Assembly (NCBI GenBank): GCA_020638835.1
Contig: JACKHV010000001.1
Coordinates: 62,001-126,000, forward strand
DNA: 64,000 bases
Direction of reading: 5' to 3'
Source of the DNA: Planctomycetota bacterium
GTDB lineage: Bacteria > Planctomycetota > UBA1135 > GCA-002686595
Shown here: piece by piece, positions 25,993 to 34,360 of the stretch
Layout: each line of letters opens with the position of its first letter
How positions within the stretch are numbered: the first letter of the stretch is position 1
Program-made: the position numbers and the translations under genes
Notes under the pieces: generated by a model
Told to the model about the DNA's origin: nothing
Databases searched by the model: none
Seen by the model: only the letters and a program-made list of their open reading frames with translations

Positions 25993-26765
25993 GCAGTTCC
26001 AAGCGCAAGGCTCCGCAGCCGAAGGTCGTCTTCGAGGGCGTCTCGAAGACGTTCAAGAAGAAGGGCGAGCCGCTCGAAGTCCTGTCGGCGATCGACCTGA
26101 CCGTCGACGAGGGTGAGTTCGTCTGCCTGCTCGGTCCGTCCGGCTGCGGCAAGTCCACCTTGCTCAACATCGCCGGAGGCTTCGAGCGCCCCACGCGAGG
26201 CAGCGTGAAGATCGACGGCGCCGAGATCGTCGCCCCGAGCTCGAAGCGTGTGTTCGTCTTCCAGGAGTACGGGATCTTCCCGTGGGCATCGGTCTGGGAC
26301 AACGTCGTCCTCGGCATCCGGCACAAGTCGAAGGCCGAGCAGCACCGCATCGTCGGCGAGGTGATTGAACTCGTCGGCCTCGAAGGCTTCGAGCGTGCCT
26401 ACCCGATGGAGTTGTCGGGCGGCATGAAACAACGCGTCGAGGTCGCGCGAGCTCTCGCCGTCGAACCCGACGTGCTGTTCATGGACGAACCCTTCGGCGC
26501 GCTCGACTCGTTGACGCGACTCACGCTGCGGACGGAACTGCTGCGCATCTGGAACGAGCGCAAGCCGACGATCCTGTTCGTGACGCACGACGTCGACGAG
26601 GCCATGCAGCTCGCCGAGCGCATCGTCGTGTTCAGCGCGCGACCCGGCCGCATCGCCGAGATCGTGTCCGTCGACATGCCGCACCCGCGCGACATCGGCG
26701 GCGTGGAGTACGGCAACATCAAGAATCGGCTCTACGAGCTGCTCGGCGTCACGCACATGATCTGA
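25989..26765 (+). CDS. ABC transporter ATP-binding protein, NitT/TauT type
   Basis: The protein has 258 residues with the complete set of nucleotide-binding motifs: Walker A GPSGCGKST, Q-loop FVFQEYGIFPW, signature LSGGMKQR, Walker B VLFMDEPFGALD and switch His in LFVTHDVDEA. The length and the PW after the Q-loop are typical of SsuB/TauB-like proteins. It energises uptake by the preceding permease. The ATG overlaps the permease stop by four bases. Its own TGA is the first three bases of palindrome IR-2. Confidence 0.93.
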   Translation: MSSSKRKAPQPKVVFEGVSKTFKKKGEPLEVLSAIDLTVDEGEFVCLLGPSGCGKSTLLNIAGGFERPTRGSVKIDGAEIVAPSSKRVFVFQEYGIFPWASVWDNVVLGIRHKSKAEQHRIVGEVIELVGLEGFERAYPMELSGGMKQRVEVARALAVEPDVLFMDEPFGALDSLTRLTLRTELLRIWNERKPTILFVTHDVDEAMQLAERIVVFSARPGRIAEIVSVDMPHPRDIGGVEYGNIKNRLYELLGVTHMI

Positions 26766-26883
26766 GAAGTACGGTACCGCGTTCGATTTTCTCAAATAAG
26801 CGGTGCTCGTCCGACCGGCCCGCCGGGCCGGTCGGACGGGCACCGCTTATTTGAGAAAATCGAACGCGGTACCGTACTTCTCA
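26763..26883. repeat. Long intergenic palindrome IR-2 (60-bp arms, subfamily A)
   Basis: The arms 26763-26822 and 26824-26883 are fully complementary apart from one G-T pair, with one unpaired base at the centre. The outermost bases TGA on both strands are the stop codons of the convergent ATPase and hybrid kinase genes. The tips GAAGTACGGTACCGCGTTC are the same as in IR-1, while the core is unrelated. Confidence 0.92.
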
Positions 26884-28587
26884 TCGTCGACGCCGCGCGA
26901 GCGTGTCGCTGACCAGGCGCGTCACGTCCATGATGCGGAACGGCTTCTCGAGGAACGCACACGGTTTGCGCTCCGTGAAGCGCGCGTGGGCCTTGGCTTC
27001 GCTGTATCCGCTGCAGACGACGACGCACGCGTCGGGGTCGACGTCGAGCATCCGCTCGAAGGCTTCCTCGCCGCTCAGCTCCGGCATCGTCAGGTCGAGG
27101 AAGACGATGTCGATCTCGTCGCTGTGTTCCTCGAACACGCGCACCGCGTCCCGGCCGTCTGCGGCGCTGAGCACTTGGAAACCCATCTGGCGCAGGATTT
27201 GGGTCAGGACCGTGCGCACGGCCGACTCGTCGTCGACGACCAGCGCGACTCCTTCCTCCGTGCGGTCCACCGACGGGCGCGCAAGCGGTTCCGTCGGCGG
27301 CAGCGTGCGCATGGAGCGCGGCAACAGCACGCGCACTTGACTCCCGTTCCCGACCAGCGATCGCACGCGGATCGCTCCGCCGTGGCCGCGCACGATTCCG
27401 AGCAACGCGGCCAGCCCGAGCCCGCGTCCCGTGAACTTCGTGGTGAAGAAGGGGTCGAAGATCCGTTGCTGCGTCGCCGAGTCCATGCCGCAGCCCGTGT
27501 CTTCGACGTCCACGAACACGTAACGGTCAGCGGTGCGGTCCTCGCCGAGGTGGTACTCGCCGAGCTCCGCGCGCGAGACGTCCGCGACGCCCGTCCGCAC
27601 GACGACGTCACCGGCCTTGCCGTCGAGCGCCTCCGAGGCGTTCGTCAGCAAGTTCATCACGACCTGCCGGAGCTGACCGACGTCTCCCTCGACGGGCGGC
27701 AGCTCCGGATCGAGGCGTGACGTGACCCGCGCCAGCTTGGACACCGAGACGGTCGTGAGGCGCAGCATCTCCTCGATGACTTCATTCAAGTTGACCGGTC
27801 CACTCATCAGCGGTGCGCCACCGGAGTAGGCGAGGAGTTGTGCGCTGAGTTCAGCGGCGCGCGACGCTGCCGTGATGACGTTCTCGAGGAGGTCCGCGGC
27901 CGCGTGGCCGTGCAGCTCGAGGCGCGCGAGTTCCGCGCTACCGATGATCGCCGTGAGGAGGTTGTTGAAGTCGTGCGCGACGCCGCCCGCGAGCAAGCCG
28001 AGGCTCTCGAGCTTCTGCGCGTGGAGCATCTGCTGTTCGAGCTCGCGCCGCCGCAACTCAGCCACACGCACGCGGGCGTGGTCGAGGCAACCCTCCAGCG
28101 AAACGGTGAACTTGTCGACGACGCTACGCAGCTTGCTCAGCTCGACCGGCGCGAACGGATCGCGGCGCGCGATGGAGTACAGCTTCAGGATGCCGATCTC
28201 ACCGAGGCGGAAGACCGCGAAGCTGCCGCGGTCGATGCCCAGTTCCGTGACCAGCTCCTCGAAGCCGGGCTGTCCGTGCGCCAGCGAGAACAGGCTCTGC
28301 TCTTCGGCGCGCTTCACCAGCGGGTGGTCCTCGCTGATCGTCAGCATCGGCGCGCGGAAGGACGGGTTCGCGTAGACCTGAATCAACTCCGTGTCAGAGT
28401 CCGCTCCGGTGATGAAGCGCTCGCGGATCCACACCGACGTGAAGTCGAGGCTCTTGCGAGCCATCAGCGTGCGCAGGAAGGCGGCGCAGTTCTCGTCGAG
28501 GTCGATCGACTGGCCCGCGGACAGGGAGAGTTCGTACAGGACGGAGAGGTCCTGGAGGATCCCGGCGACCTTGCGCCTCTCAGTCAT
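26881..28587 (-). CDS. GAF-containing hybrid sensor histidine kinase
   Basis: The protein has 568 residues and is soluble. An N-terminal GAF-like sensor covers residues 1-175. The HisKA box is LLAGGVAHDFNNLLTAIIGSAEL, and HATPase_c shows MNLLTNASEAL, DTGCGMD and GRGLGLAALLG. A receiver domain follows, with DDES near its start, phospho-Asp in IVFLDLTMPELSG and the conserved Lys in LEKPF. It is encoded just after a FIST-domain protein with an 8-base overlap, and FIST proteins are known as small-ligand sensors that partner kinases. The pair is therefore likely one signalling module. Its stop codon is embedded in palindrome IR-2. Confidence 0.92.
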   Translation of the reverse strand: MTERRKVAGILQDLSVLYELSLSAGQSIDLDENCAAFLRTLMARKSLDFTSVWIRERFITGADSDTELIQVYANPSFRAPMLTISEDHPLVKRAEEQSLFSLAHGQPGFEELVTELGIDRGSFAVFRLGEIGILKLYSIARRDPFAPVELSKLRSVVDKFTVSLEGCLDHARVRVAELRRRELEQQMLHAQKLESLGLLAGGVAHDFNNLLTAIIGSAELARLELHGHAAADLLENVITAASRAAELSAQLLAYSGGAPLMSGPVNLNEVIEEMLRLTTVSVSKLARVTSRLDPELPPVEGDVGQLRQVVMNLLTNASEALDGKAGDVVVRTGVADVSRAELGEYHLGEDRTADRYVFVDVEDTGCGMDSATQQRIFDPFFTTKFTGRGLGLAALLGIVRGHGGAIRVRSLVGNGSQVRVLLPRSMRTLPPTEPLARPSVDRTEEGVALVVDDESAVRTVLTQILRQMGFQVLSAADGRDAVRVFEEHSDEIDIVFLDLTMPELSGEEAFERMLDVDPDACVVVCSGYSEAKAHARFTERKPCAFLEKPFRIMDVTRLVSDTLARRRR

Positions 28588-29707
28588 GGAAGACGGCCGT
28601 GACGATCGTCTTGTTGAAGAACTCGACGTAGCCCTCGCCGTGCGACGAGATCTCGCCGAGGCTGAGCATGCCCCACAAGGGGATCTGCGAGTCGAGCTTC
28701 CGCAAACTCTCCTGCACCGCGTCGAGCTCTTCCGCGAAGCGCTCCGCCAGGAAGATCGTGCGGGACACGCAGTCGACGATCATCGCGCCGTGCAACACAG
28801 TCCCAGTCGCGGGGGCGCAGTCCCTCGCGGCGAGCGTCGCCGCGGCGATCAACGAGTCGCTGTCGCCGTTCAACACGTTCAGCACGGCGTTCTCGGGGAC
28901 TTCGCCCACGCAGATCAGCCCGCCGTCGTCGTCGACCGCGACCGGATCGCGCACGACGTCCTCCTGCCCTTCCTTGAAGATGCCGAAGGGGAACGACTTC
29001 GTGATCTGAAAGATGTTGTGCTTCGTGATCGGTTCGTCCACGAACTGCTGGAGCGCGTCGCGGTAGACGTCGAACGCGTTCTGCCAGTTCAGCTCGTAGA
29101 TCACGTTCCCCGCGGCGCGCGTCGCGACGACCGGGCCGTGGAACTGGCTCCAACCGTGCCGCACGCCGAGCGTCGAACCGCGCGGGATGAACCCGATCAC
29201 TGCCGCGTCCTGGAAGGCGCCATCGCGCGAGAACACGCAAGGCTCCTGTTTCAGGCTCAGTGAACCGGCGCCGCCGCCGATGTAGTGCACGCAGTTCCCG
29301 AGCCGCCCGAACAGCTCGGAGAGCAAGCGCGACACGTTGGCGGTGAGCCCGTCGACGAGCACGACCGCCGTGTGCGTGCCGGGCGCGGACCCGGCGATGC
29401 CCGCCATCTCGGGGACGGCGAAGTCGGTGCGGTCGAGCCCGCGTACGAGCAGCGGTTCGCCCGCCGAGCGCATGCGGACCACGATCGCACCCGTCTCGAT
29501 GCTGTCGTTGCCGAGGATCAAGCCGGGGAACAGCGCGCCGAAGTAGCGCACACCGGTCTCGTTCAGCGCCGCGACGACTTCGTCGAGGTTCGGCTTGTCC
29601 TGCTCCGCGACGAGGATCGCCAGCATCTCGCCGGGACCGGTGCCGAGTTCGGTGGCGGTCGCGGCGAGGGCGGTCGGCGAGGCGTGGGGGAGGTGACGGA
29701 CCTGCAT
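28580..29707 (-). CDS. FIST-domain signal-input protein
   Basis: The protein has 375 residues. FIST_N occupies the first 230 (LAILVAEQDKPNLDEVVAALNETG, GALFPGLILG, VVLVDGLTANVSRLLSELFGRL, HYIGGGAGSLSL), and FIST_C the remainder (NAFDVYRDALQQFVDEP, NVLNGDSDSLIAAATLAARD, GAMIVDCVSRTIFLAERFAEEL). FIST domains are predicted to bind small ligands such as amino acids and feed signals to kinases or cyclases. It precedes the hybrid kinase gene with an 8-base overlap. A TATACT box on the minus strand (29731-29726) lies 18 bases before the ATG. Confidence 0.9.
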   Translation of the reverse strand: MQVRHLPHASPTALAATATELGTGPGEMLAILVAEQDKPNLDEVVAALNETGVRYFGALFPGLILGNDSIETGAIVVRMRSAGEPLLVRGLDRTDFAVPEMAGIAGSAPGTHTAVVLVDGLTANVSRLLSELFGRLGNCVHYIGGGAGSLSLKQEPCVFSRDGAFQDAAVIGFIPRGSTLGVRHGWSQFHGPVVATRAAGNVIYELNWQNAFDVYRDALQQFVDEPITKHNIFQITKSFPFGIFKEGQEDVVRDPVAVDDDGGLICVGEVPENAVLNVLNGDSDSLIAAATLAARDCAPATGTVLHGAMIVDCVSRTIFLAERFAEELDAVQESLRKLDSQIPLWGMLSLGEISSHGEGYVEFFNKTIVTAVFHD

Positions 29708-29800
29708 GGCTGGTTCTGGAACGCGAGTATACGAGCTTCGAATCGAGACTCAGCGTTCCGGTTTCGGCCCGGAGCCGCGCGACGCCCCGCGCGCGACGCC

Positions 29801-29806
29801 TATACT
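29801..29806 (+). promoter_or_regulatory. -10 box TATACT, six bases before ATG
   Basis: TATACT ends six bases before the ATG at 29813. It is among the best -10 matches in the window, and no ribosome-binding site is present. Confidence 0.55.
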
Positions 29807-29812
29807 CCCGCC

Positions 29813-30241
29813 ATGCCGCGCCTCGACCACGCCGCCTTCCGCGTCGCCGACCTCGACCGCGCGATCCGTTTCTATGAGCGCGTCCTGCCCGCCACGCTCG
29901 TGGGCCGCGCGCAGCACTCCGATCGCTGGCGCACCGAGATCGCGTCGCTGCGACCGGTCGGACAGACAGACTTCACGTTGGTGCTGCTCATGCCGCGCCG
30001 CGTGAGCTGGTTGCTCTCCCTCTTCCACCGCTTCGTTCCGAGGCAGACGCGCAGCGCGGAACACCTCGGCTTCGCCGTCGACACGCTCGAGGAACTGGAA
30101 GCGCGTGCCGAGGCGGCTCGTTCCGTCGGCGCGCGGATCGAGAACCCGATCACCAAGCTCGACGGCCGCGAGGCGTGGTTGTTCGAGGTGCTCGATCCCG
30201 ACGGCAACGGCGTGGAGTGGATCTGCGGCCGCGTCCATTAG
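29813..30241 (+). CDS. VOC-family (glyoxalase-like) protein
   Basis: The protein has 142 residues. It opens RLDHAAFRVADLDRAIRFYERVL and closes FEVLDPDGNGVEWICG, the two ends of a vicinal oxygen chelate domain, with candidate metal ligands His near the start, His in EHLGFAV and Glu near the end. Such proteins include lactoylglutathione lyase, dioxygenases and resistance proteins. The middle has a basic hydrophobic stretch (MPRRVSWLLSLFHRFVPR) that is unusual for glyoxalase I, so the substrate is uncertain. The next gene's -10 box overlaps its stop codon. Confidence 0.85.
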   Translation: MPRLDHAAFRVADLDRAIRFYERVLPATLVGRAQHSDRWRTEIASLRPVGQTDFTLVLLMPRRVSWLLSLFHRFVPRQTRSAEHLGFAVDTLEELEARAEAARSVGARIENPITKLDGREAWLFEVLDPDGNGVEWICGRVH

Positions 30242-30244
30242 ACT
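30239..30244 (+). promoter_or_regulatory. -10 box TAGACT overlapping a stop codon, eight bases before ATG
   Basis: TAGACT at 30239-30244 contains the TAG stop of the VOC gene and ends eight bases before the ATG at 30253. Confidence 0.45.
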
Positions 30245-30252
30245 GCCTCACC

Positions 30253-31299
30253 ATGCGACGACTCGACACCTGCATCCTGCTGCTGACGCTCTGCGCATGC
30301 TCCTCGACGCCGAAGGCCGCACCCGAACAGGCTTTCGATTCCGAGCTGGTCGCCGAGGCGCAGGCCGCCGCGCTCGAAGGGCCGGACGGCTGGAACTACG
30401 TGGGAGTCTCGCTCGACGGCGACACGCCCGAGTTCGTGCTCGCTCGGGACGGCAGGCGCTTCGTGATCCCCGGCGCGGGCTACGAGCGCTTCGTGCCGAC
30501 GCTGGGCGGCAACGTCTTCGCCGTCGACGAGGCCGGTGTCTGGTGGCACTTCTTCGAGGGCGAGCGCCTCGCCTCGATGCCCTGGGCGGACATGCGCGCG
30601 ACCGGCGCGATCTCCGGCAACGGCGACGAAGTGACGGGCCGCTGGCCGGTGCGGCTCGCGGCGGGCGGTTGCGCCAAGGTCGACCACGTCGGCAACGTGA
30701 TCGAGGAGTTCCCGGACGCCGCGGCGCTCGAGCTGGTCGTGCACACCTGGATCCTGGAGGACGCCGACGGCTCGATCACCGCCTTCGCACCAGGCGGCGA
30801 ACCGTTGACCGGCGGCGAGCGTTACGCGGCGCCCGCGGGCAGCCCGCTGGTCTACTTCCCCGCGGACCGCACGCTGTTCGACCCCGTGCGCCTCGACTTC
30901 AAGCGCATGAACGCCGTGCCGAGCGTGCGCCTCCTCGCCACGGATCCGGACCGCGTGCTGCTCGGGCTCGTGCCGAGCTTCGAGGGCGACGAGACGGTCG
31001 CGCTCTACGACTACTACGCCGGCGAGACGCGCGAGCGTCGCCAGCGCTCGGTCGAAGTGCTGCGCGTCGACGAGCCGGCGTATTCGCCGCACGTCGCGGA
31101 AGGCCTCGAGGCGCAGAGCTGGCAGGTCGTGCTGTGCTTCGCCGCCGACGACGACCGCTGGTCCGCCTGGGCGCTCGATGGCGGTCCGCGCGAACCGCGC
31201 CTCGGCCTCGTGCTGCGTGGGACGGGCGACCGGGATCGAGCCGTGAAGTTGCTCGAGGCGGAACTCGTGTCGCGCCGGTCGCACGAACTCGCGCCCTGA
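30253..31299 (+). CDS. Hypothetical lipoprotein
   Basis: The protein has 348 residues with a lipoprotein signal (MRRLDTCILLLTLCACSS). The mature chain has beta-propeller-like repeats of about 45 residues with GxxYERFVPTLGG, GVWWHFFEGE and YDYYAGETRER turns. These look like a distant relative of the WD/PQQ-type protein at 21 kb, but no family is recognised. No enzymatic motif is visible. It is read in the same direction as the following gene, 13 bases away, so it may be the first gene of the long transcript that runs to 37.1 kb. Confidence 0.7.
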   Translation: MRRLDTCILLLTLCACSSTPKAAPEQAFDSELVAEAQAAALEGPDGWNYVGVSLDGDTPEFVLARDGRRFVIPGAGYERFVPTLGGNVFAVDEAGVWWHFFEGERLASMPWADMRATGAISGNGDEVTGRWPVRLAAGGCAKVDHVGNVIEEFPDAAALELVVHTWILEDADGSITAFAPGGEPLTGGERYAAPAGSPLVYFPADRTLFDPVRLDFKRMNAVPSVRLLATDPDRVLLGLVPSFEGDETVALYDYYAGETRERRQRSVEVLRVDEPAYSPHVAEGLEAQSWQVVLCFAADDDRWSAWALDGGPREPRLGLVLRGTGDRDRAVKLLEAELVSRRSHELAP

Positions 31300-31312
31300 C
31301 CGCGTTCCCGCG

Positions 31313-31936
31313 ATGACGAGCTTCCACTGGACGGAGACCGCGAGCGTCTGCGTCCCGCACCTCTTCGAGGTCGGGTGGGAGGTCGAGGCCGAACGCGGAT
31401 ACTTCGAGCGCGCAGGACAACGCGTCCGGCCGCCGCTCGTGCAACCGATCGAGCCCGGCACGCGCTCGCTGACGGAGTACGTTCGACGCCTGCCGAAGGA
31501 ACTGGGGCGACACACCGTCGTCCTGATGCAAGCCGGCGCCGCCTCCATCGGCTTGTTCGAGGACGGCGAACCCGTCGCGACGCGCAGCTACAAGCGCTAC
31601 GTCGTGCGCGGCTCCGGGCGCGCGCAACCGACGCACCTGAAGACCAAGGGCAAGTCACGCTACGGCTCGCGGCTGCGGCTGCAGAACGCGAAGCTCCTCT
31701 TAGAGGAGACGAACGAGAAGCTGTGCGAGTGGGACGCGGAGCACGGTCCGTCGGACCTCGTCTTCTACAACGCGCCCGTGCGCCTCTGGCCCAGCTTGTT
31801 CGACGCGACGCCTCCGCCGCCCTTCGAGCGCGACGACCGCGTGGTCAAGATCCCGCGCGATTTGCCGAAGCCGACGACGGAGATCCTGCTGCGCGCGTAT
31901 CGTGGTCTCTGCTACGGGCGCCTCGAGAGCGCCTGA
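31313..31936 (+). CDS. Vms1/ANKZF1-like (VLRF1) putative peptidyl-tRNA hydrolase
   Basis: The protein has 207 residues. The central part VLMQAGAASIGLFEDGEPVATRSYKRYVVRGSGRAQ followed by KTKGKSRYGSRLRLQNAKLLLEETNEKL resembles the VLRF1 domain of Vms1 and its bacterial relatives. In those, a GxGxxQ element and basic residues reach the tRNA acceptor end to release stalled nascent chains. If right, it rescues ribosomes with trapped peptidyl-tRNA. The assignment rests on this motif pattern and the eRF1-like length. The gene sits 13 bases after the lipoprotein gene and 13 bases before the nitroreductase gene. Confidence 0.5.
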   Translation: MTSFHWTETASVCVPHLFEVGWEVEAERGYFERAGQRVRPPLVQPIEPGTRSLTEYVRRLPKELGRHTVVLMQAGAASIGLFEDGEPVATRSYKRYVVRGSGRAQPTHLKTKGKSRYGSRLRLQNAKLLLEETNEKLCEWDAEHGPSDLVFYNAPVRLWPSLFDATPPPPFERDDRVVKIPRDLPKPTTEILLRAYRGLCYGRLESA

Positions 31937-31949
31937 GCGCACCGCAACA

Positions 31950-33620
31950 ATGACTTCGCACGAGCTCGAACGCGTCATCGCGTACCACCGGATCACGAAG
32001 CACGCGCCGGGCCGCTACGCGCGCTCGCTCGGGTACATGGATTGGGACACGCAACCCGATCCCTTCCGGCGCTTCGATGGCGCGCCGCGCGTCGAGTTGC
32101 CGCTGCGCGCGGACGCGCTGCGCACGAAGTACGCCGAGCTGTACGAACCAGGCGCCGTCGCGCCGCACCCGCTCGGCATCGACGGCGTGGCGACCTTCTT
32201 CGAGCTCGCGCTCGGACTGACGGCGTGGAAGGGGTACGGCGAGTCGCGCTGGTCGCTGCGCGCCGACCCGTCGAGCGGCAACCTGCACCCGACCGAGGCC
32301 TACGCGGTGCTGCCGTCGATCGCCGGCGTGCTCGACGCCGGCGTCTTCCACTACCTGAGCCACGACCACTGCCTCGAGCAGCGCGCGCGCGTCGCGCCGG
32401 ATCGCGCGCGGGAGTTCGCCGAGCTGCTTCCGTCGGGCGGCTTCCTCGTCGCCGTGTCGTCGATCCACTGGCGCGAGTCGTGGAAGTACGGCGAGCGCGC
32501 GTTCCGCTACTGCCAGCACGACGCCGGGCACGTGCTCGCGACGCTGCGCTACGCGGCGGCGGCGCTCGGTTGGTCGGCGCGCATCGTCGACGGCGTGGGG
32601 GATGACTTCGTCGCGCGCGTCGCGGGGACGCAGCGCAAGGAGTACCTGAAGGTCGACGCGCTCGACCGCGAGCACGCCGACTACCTCGTCTGCGTCGCAC
32701 CGCGTGACGCGGTCGGAGCGGCGGAGCGCGTCCGCGAGCGCGCGAGCGAGCTGGCGGCGTTGCTCGACTCCGCGGACTGGACCGGAGTCCCGAACGAGTT
32801 GAGCGGCGACCACTACGAGTGGGACGTCATCGAAGGCGTCGCCGACGCCGCGCGCGAACCGGCTGGGGCGACCGCGCCCGAGCCGCCCGAAGCGGACGCG
32901 CCGCGCCTCCTCGCCGCGCTCCCCGATCAACATGTGTCCGCCTCGGCGATCATCCGCGGCCGCCGCAGCGCCGTCGCGATGGACGGCAAGACTTCGATCA
33001 GCGCCGAGGCCTTCTACGGCATCCTCGACCGCTTGCTGCCGCGCGCCAACACCGCGCCCTTGGACGCGCTGAGCTGGAAGCCGCGCGTGCACCTCGCGTT
33101 CTTCGTGCACCGCGTCGTCGGCGTTCCGTCGGGTCTCTACCTCTTCGAGCGCAACGCGAGCGTGCACGACACGCTGCGCGCGCAGCTCGGCGACGGCCCG
33201 CTGTGGACCAAGCCGCCGGGCTGCCCCGAACACCTGCGGCTCCACTGCGTCACCGAGCGCGACCTGCGCGGCTTGGCGGCTTCGATCTCGTGCCAGCAGG
33301 AGATCGCCGGCAACGGCGCGTTCAGCCTCGGCATGCTCGCGGAGTACCGCGCGTCGCTCGAAGCCGGTCCGCACTGGTACTGCCGCTTGTTCTGGGAGGC
33401 GGGCGTGATCGGGCAGGTGCTCTACCTCGAGGCGGAAGCGCACGGCTTGCGAGGGACCGGCATCGGTTGCTACTTCGACGACTTGATGCACCGGACGCTC
33501 GGGCTCGAGGACGACGCGCTGCAGAGCCTCTACCACTTCACGCTCGGCGGTCCCGTCGACGACGAGCGGCTCGTCACGCTACCGCCCTACGCTCACCTCG
33601 CGGAGCGCGCCGCGCGATGA
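31950..33620 (+). CDS. Two-domain nitroreductase / SagB-type FMN oxidoreductase
   Basis: The protein has 556 residues, about twice a single nitroreductase domain. The first domain has WSLRADPSSGNLHPTEAYAVLP, the FMN-binding and proline-rich signature of SagB-type dehydrogenases. The second has IIRGRRSAVAMDGK and GLRGTGIGCYFDDL. SagB-like enzymes oxidise azoline rings in peptide natural products, but stand-alone tandem versions of unknown function are common in bacteria. The stop overlaps the ATG of the ABC ATPase gene (ATGA), so it belongs to the osmolyte-transporter operon; no precursor peptide or cyclodehydratase is nearby. Confidence 0.85.
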   Translation: MTSHELERVIAYHRITKHAPGRYARSLGYMDWDTQPDPFRRFDGAPRVELPLRADALRTKYAELYEPGAVAPHPLGIDGVATFFELALGLTAWKGYGESRWSLRADPSSGNLHPTEAYAVLPSIAGVLDAGVFHYLSHDHCLEQRARVAPDRAREFAELLPSGGFLVAVSSIHWRESWKYGERAFRYCQHDAGHVLATLRYAAAALGWSARIVDGVGDDFVARVAGTQRKEYLKVDALDREHADYLVCVAPRDAVGAAERVRERASELAALLDSADWTGVPNELSGDHYEWDVIEGVADAAREPAGATAPEPPEADAPRLLAALPDQHVSASAIIRGRRSAVAMDGKTSISAEAFYGILDRLLPRANTAPLDALSWKPRVHLAFFVHRVVGVPSGLYLFERNASVHDTLRAQLGDGPLWTKPPGCPEHLRLHCVTERDLRGLAASISCQQEIAGNGAFSLGMLAEYRASLEAGPHWYCRLFWEAGVIGQVLYLEAEAHGLRGTGIGCYFDDLMHRTLGLEDDALQSLYHFTLGGPVDDERLVTLPPYAHLAERAAR

Positions 33621-34360
33621 TCCGACTCGACGACGTCTCCGTGCGCTTCGAGCACGCCGGCGCGAACGCGGTCGCGGCGCTCGCGGGAGTGTCGCTCGAA
33701 GTCGCGCACGGCGAGACGCTCTGCCTGATCGGAGGCAGCGGCTCCGGCAAGACGACCTGCCTGCGCCTGATGAACCGCCTGCAAGCGCCGTCGTCCGGCC
33801 GCGTGCTGTTCCGGCGCGACGACGTCGCGCAACTCGATCCGATCCGGCTGCGGCGCTCGATGGGCTACGTCATCCAGGAGGGCGGCCTGTTCCCGCACCT
33901 CGACGTGCGCGCGAACGTCGGGTTGCTCTGCGAACTCGAAGGTTGGGATCGCGCCCGGATCGCGTCGCGCGTGGACGAGCTGCTCGAACTCGTTCGGCTG
34001 CCCGCCTCGGACTACGGCGAGCGCTTCCCCGCCGAACTCTCCGGCGGCGAACGGCAACGCGTCGGCATCGCGCGCGCGTTCGCACTCGACCCTCCCGTCG
34101 TGTTGATGGACGAACCCTTCGGCGCGCTCGACCCGCTCACGCGCGAACACTTGCAGCGTGAGTTCCAGGGCTGGAAGTCGGCGTCCGACCGCACCTTCGT
34201 GCTCGTCAGCCACGACTTGCGCGAAGCCTTCGAGCTCGCCGACCGCATCGCGCTGCTGCGCGCAGGCCTGCTCGTGCAGGTCGGAACTGCGTCGGACCTG
34301 CTCGAGCGCCCCGCCGACGACTACGTCGCGACTTTCACCGCGAGCTTCGCCGGTGCGTAG
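33617..34360 (+). CDS. ABC transporter ATPase, OpuCA/ProV-like
   Basis: The protein has 247 residues. Motifs: Walker A GGSGSGKTT, Q-loop VIQEGGLFPHL, signature LSGGERQRVG, Walker B VVLMDEPFGALDPLT, switch His in VLVSHDLREA. The GGLFPHL Q-loop and the overall sequence fit quaternary-amine uptake ATPases, but the C-terminal CBS pair of OpuCA is absent, as in short OpuCA/YehX-like forms. It is translationally coupled to the nitroreductase gene and overlaps the next gene by eight bases. Confidence 0.92.
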   Translation: MIRLDDVSVRFEHAGANAVAALAGVSLEVAHGETLCLIGGSGSGKTTCLRLMNRLQAPSSGRVLFRRDDVAQLDPIRLRRSMGYVIQEGGLFPHLDVRANVGLLCELEGWDRARIASRVDELLELVRLPASDYGERFPAELSGGERQRVGIARAFALDPPVVLMDEPFGALDPLTREHLQREFQGWKSASDRTFVLVSHDLREAFELADRIALLRAGLLVQVGTASDLLERPADDYVATFTASFAGA

